A DNA stretch of 6,707 nt from Solobacterium sp. (GTDB lineage Bacteria > Bacillota_I > Bacilli_A > Erysipelotrichales > Erysipelotrichaceae): positions 1 through 6,707 of the forward strand of contig JAFWJP010000057.1 of assembly GCA_017514645.1 (NCBI GenBank), read 5' to 3'. The notes under the pieces were generated by a model. That model searched no databases. It was given only the letters and a program-made list of their open reading frames with translations, and had not been told where the DNA came from. A program made the position numbers and the translations under genes. Position 1 is the stretch's first letter; every line of letters starts with the position of its first letter. Shown here piece after piece: positions 5,312 to 6,707 of the stretch.

Positions 5312-5317
5312 ATTATA
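5312..5317 (-). promoter_or_regulatory. -10 box of the DIP1984-family gene
   Basis: A perfect TATAAT on the minus strand, 22 bp before the start codon. I see no good -35 box at 16-18 bp upstream. The leader would be about 15 nt, with the ribosome binding site at its very 5' end. Confidence 0.5.
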
Positions 5318-5363
5318 TCGCAATCCGCGCTGTTCCTTTCTCCCCTTCATGCTCGGTTTCCTC

Positions 5364-5369
5364 TATAAT
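5364..5369 (+). promoter_or_regulatory. -10 box of the crotonase-family gene
   Basis: A perfect TATAAT 20 bp before the start codon on the plus strand, followed by the ribosome binding site AGGAGG. No convincing -35 box is at the right distance, so an activator may be needed or the promoter is weak. It faces away from the TATAAT at 5312-5317, 46 bp off, giving a compact divergent promoter region. Confidence 0.5.
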
Positions 5370-5389
5370 GACTGCAGGAGGTATCGAAC

Positions 5390-6181
5390 ATGGAGTATAC
5401 ACAGATCAAACTCTCCCGCGATGGAATGGTCGGCATCATTACGCTGAACAATCCGCCCAGAAACTCATTCTCCAAGCGGATGCTGAAGGAAGTCTATGAA
5501 GCATTCAAGGAATTCGAAACAGACGATACGATCCGTACCGTGTACATGCAGAGTACCGGTAAGAACTTCTCTGCCGGAGCAGATGCGGATGATATCCGCA
5601 AAGCGTTCTCCGGACAGGCGGAAGAGATTACGGAATCCTTCAGTGAACTCGGAAGTCAGCTTGTGGAGTGCATCGACAACTATCCTAAGGGAACGATCGT
5701 TGCGGCCCGTGGTCTGGTTGTCGGAGGATCCACTGCCATCTACAGCGCATTTGACATCCGCATTGCCGGAGAAGGACTGCGTATCCACGACGGTGATATC
5801 TACTATGCTACGGTAGGTTCCTGGGGCATGAGCAGTCTGCGTCTGCCCATCTGGATCGGCCGCAACAAGATGATGGACTATATGTTCCTGAATGAAGACT
5901 TTACCGGCCAGCAGGCCTATGAACTCGGTATCGTCAGTAAAGTCGTACCGGATGATGAAGTATATGATATCGGTCTTCAGATTGCGAAGAAGATGTCCAC
6001 TGCCGGACCGATTGCGGTACGCTATTTCAAGGAATGTGTCCGCAAAGCCATCTACGGTGCATTCAACGATGCCCGGGCATACGAAGTTGAAACCGCGAAG
6101 ATCGTCGGTGCTACGGAAGACAGCAAAGAAGGTCTTCTCGCCGTCATTCAGGGCAAGCAGGCTGAATTCAAAGGGAAATAA
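5390..6181 (+). CDS. Enoyl-CoA hydratase/isomerase (crotonase) superfamily protein with an atypical active site
   Basis: The 263-residue product has the crotonase fold. The N-terminal strand region with PPRNSFS (22-28) is followed by the first oxyanion-hole segment FSAGADADDI (60-69), the second one LVVGGSTA (109-116) with DIRIAGEG after it, then LRLPIWIG and the C-terminal GIVSKVVP. The two glutamates that do catalysis in classical hydratases are missing: GGGCE is replaced by GGSTA (Ala116), and the PE motif region reads DIYYATVGSWG (136-146). The VGSW...SS segment and the FLNEDFTGQQAYELGIV stretch recall the MenB (dihydroxynaphthoyl-CoA synthase) and BadI side of the family, but MenB's usual SFD aspartate is absent. 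It probably acts on an acyl-CoA; substrate and reaction cannot be told. AGGAGG lies 8 nt before the ATG. A terminator follows, so it is transcribed alone. Confidence 0.9.
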   Translation: MEYTQIKLSRDGMVGIITLNNPPRNSFSKRMLKEVYEAFKEFETDDTIRTVYMQSTGKNFSAGADADDIRKAFSGQAEEITESFSELGSQLVECIDNYPKGTIVAARGLVVGGSTAIYSAFDIRIAGEGLRIHDGDIYYATVGSWGMSSLRLPIWIGRNKMMDYMFLNEDFTGQQAYELGIVSKVVPDDEVYDIGLQIAKKMSTAGPIAVRYFKECVRKAIYGAFNDARAYEVETAKIVGATEDSKEGLLAVIQGKQAEFKGK

Positions 6182-6188
6182 ACAAAAG

Positions 6189-6210
6189 AAGTCCGCTGTG
6201 CGGGCTTTTT
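6189..6210 (+). terminator. Intrinsic terminator of the crotonase-family gene
   Basis: AAGTCCGC (6189-6196) pairs with GCGGGCTT (6200-6207) through 8 bp, with one U-G wobble, around a TGT loop. It runs into TTTTT (6206-6210). It begins 7 nt after the stop codon. Confidence 0.85.
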
Positions 6211-6229
6211 CTGTTTCTGCTGTATCCTG

Positions 6230-6235
6230 TACAAT
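6230..6235 (+). promoter_or_regulatory. Possible -10 box of the phosphatidylserine decarboxylase-like gene
   Basis: TACAAT lies 19 bp before the start codon, with TG directly before it. The -35 region would fall in the T run of the preceding terminator and is poor. Because a terminator separates this gene from the one before, some promoter must be here. Confidence 0.4.
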
Positions 6236-6254
6236 GAAAGTACGGAGAATACCT

Positions 6255-6707
6255 ATGAAAAACAATCATGCTCATGAGCCCATTACACTTGAACTGATTC
6301 AGATTCTGGAGCGGGACCCCGAAACGAAGTACCTGCTCATGAAATCCATCGAGATGGGGCACAAGACCAACCCGGATCCGGCAACCAACCCTGTTGATTC
6401 CCTGGATTCCTACTATTCATTCATCGATCATGTTGTCAAAGCCATGCCCTGGGAGATCCATCCGGAAGGGAAGTTCATAAAACTGTATAACCGGATCGAC
6501 CAGGGAATGGGATGCCTCTACTACATCTGTGAGCAGCAGCTTGGTGAACTGAGCGATCATGGCTATTATCATAACTCGCTCCTTTATCATGAACCGTACC
6601 GCAGCTGGTTCATCAGGCTGGTGCAGGAATCCGGAAAGTATCTGGACACCGAAGAATCCTGGAACGATGATTACTGCCGGATCGCCCGGGAGAACCCGGA
6701 ATTCCGG
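6255..6707 (+). CDS. Phosphatidylserine decarboxylase-like protein, N-terminal part (cut by the right edge)
   Basis: The frame is open from the ATG at 6255 to the window end, giving 151 residues; a GGAG ribosome binding site lies 8 nt upstream. The text resembles the long-N-terminus phosphatidylserine decarboxylase-like proteins of anaerobic Firmicutes: a repeated PxT.EL..IL..DPE.K.LL opening, NPVDSLDSYYSFIDHVVKAMPW (48-69), LYNRIDQGMGCLYYI, HNSLLYHEPYRSW and ESWNDDYC. Classical enzymes of this family make phosphatidylethanolamine by decarboxylating phosphatidylserine and cleave themselves at an LGST-like motif to form a pyruvoyl group. That motif and the catalytic domain lie beyond the window, so activity cannot be judged. 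The assignment rests on remembered family resemblance rather than on catalytic residues. No signal peptide is seen. A terminator separates it from the crotonase gene. Confidence 0.65.
   Translation, partial: MKNNHAHEPITLELIQILERDPETKYLLMKSIEMGHKTNPDPATNPVDSLDSYYSFIDHVVKAMPWEIHPEGKFIKLYNRIDQGMGCLYYICEQQLGELSDHGYYHNSLLYHEPYRSWFIRLVQESGKYLDTEESWNDDYCRIARENPEFR

Noticed and set aside
5291..5350. Upstream extension of the DIP1984-family gene to the ATG at 5350
   Set aside because: The 20 extra residues are highly basic and unlike the family, the region contains the likely -10 box, and a strong ribosome binding site marks the ATG at 5290.
4767..5447. Plus-strand open frame of 226 codons
   Set aside because: Antisense to the DIP1984-family gene, rich in Ser, Arg and Phe as expected for a shadow frame, with no ribosome binding site.
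5465..6265. Minus-strand open frame of 266 codons
   Set aside because: Fully antisense to the crotonase-family gene, which has clear family motifs, a ribosome binding site and a terminator. The minus frame has none of these.

Overview
The window looks like a chromosomal segment from a Gram-positive, Firmicutes-type bacterium of medium G+C content. I lean towards an anaerobic gut or oral lineage such as Erysipelotrichia or Clostridia, but this is inference. The grounds are the secG-rnr-smpB order, strong AGGAGG-type ribosome binding sites, a CsoR-copA copper operon, a DIP1984-family protein, and a long-N-terminus phosphatidylserine decarboxylase-like protein. I see no insertion sequence, phage gene or CRISPR array.

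Layout on the minus strand, in transcription order. A DIP1984-family gene (5290-4832) has its own -10 box. A 260-bp gene-free stretch follows (4831-4572), holding a GC-rich structured block and a good secG promoter. Then come secG (4571-4347), a terminator hairpin, rnr (4311-2185), smpB (2222-1761) and an unrecognised 167-residue gene (1758-1255), ending at a strong terminator (1220-1245). rnr, smpB and the unknown gene overlap or nearly touch: the smpB ribosome binding site lies inside the rnr 3' end, and that of the unknown gene lies in the last codons of smpB. Next is a 270-bp intergenic region (984-1254), then csoR (942-628) and the N-terminal 206 residues of copA (618 to the left edge).

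Layout on the plus strand. An enoyl-CoA hydratase/isomerase-superfamily gene (5390-6181) is divergent from the DIP1984 gene and ends at its own terminator. It is followed by the first 151 residues of a phosphatidylserine decarboxylase-like protein, cut by the right edge.

How the genes work together. CsoR senses Cu(I) and represses its own operon through an operator lying between the -35 and -10 boxes; CopA exports Cu(I). SmpB (with tmRNA, not seen here) rescues stalled ribosomes, and RNase R degrades the defective mRNAs and structured RNA. SecG belongs to the Sec translocon and shares the locus without sharing that job.

Most of the window is ordinary housekeeping DNA. The parts most worth a second look are the intergenic region 984-1254 (a plus-strand promoter with no ORF behind it, a perfect FNR-type palindrome, a second palindrome at the predicted start site and a terminator, together suggesting a small RNA of about 170 nt), the terminator that runs directly into the rnr start codon with no Shine-Dalgarno sequence, and the crotonase that lacks the usual catalytic glutamates.
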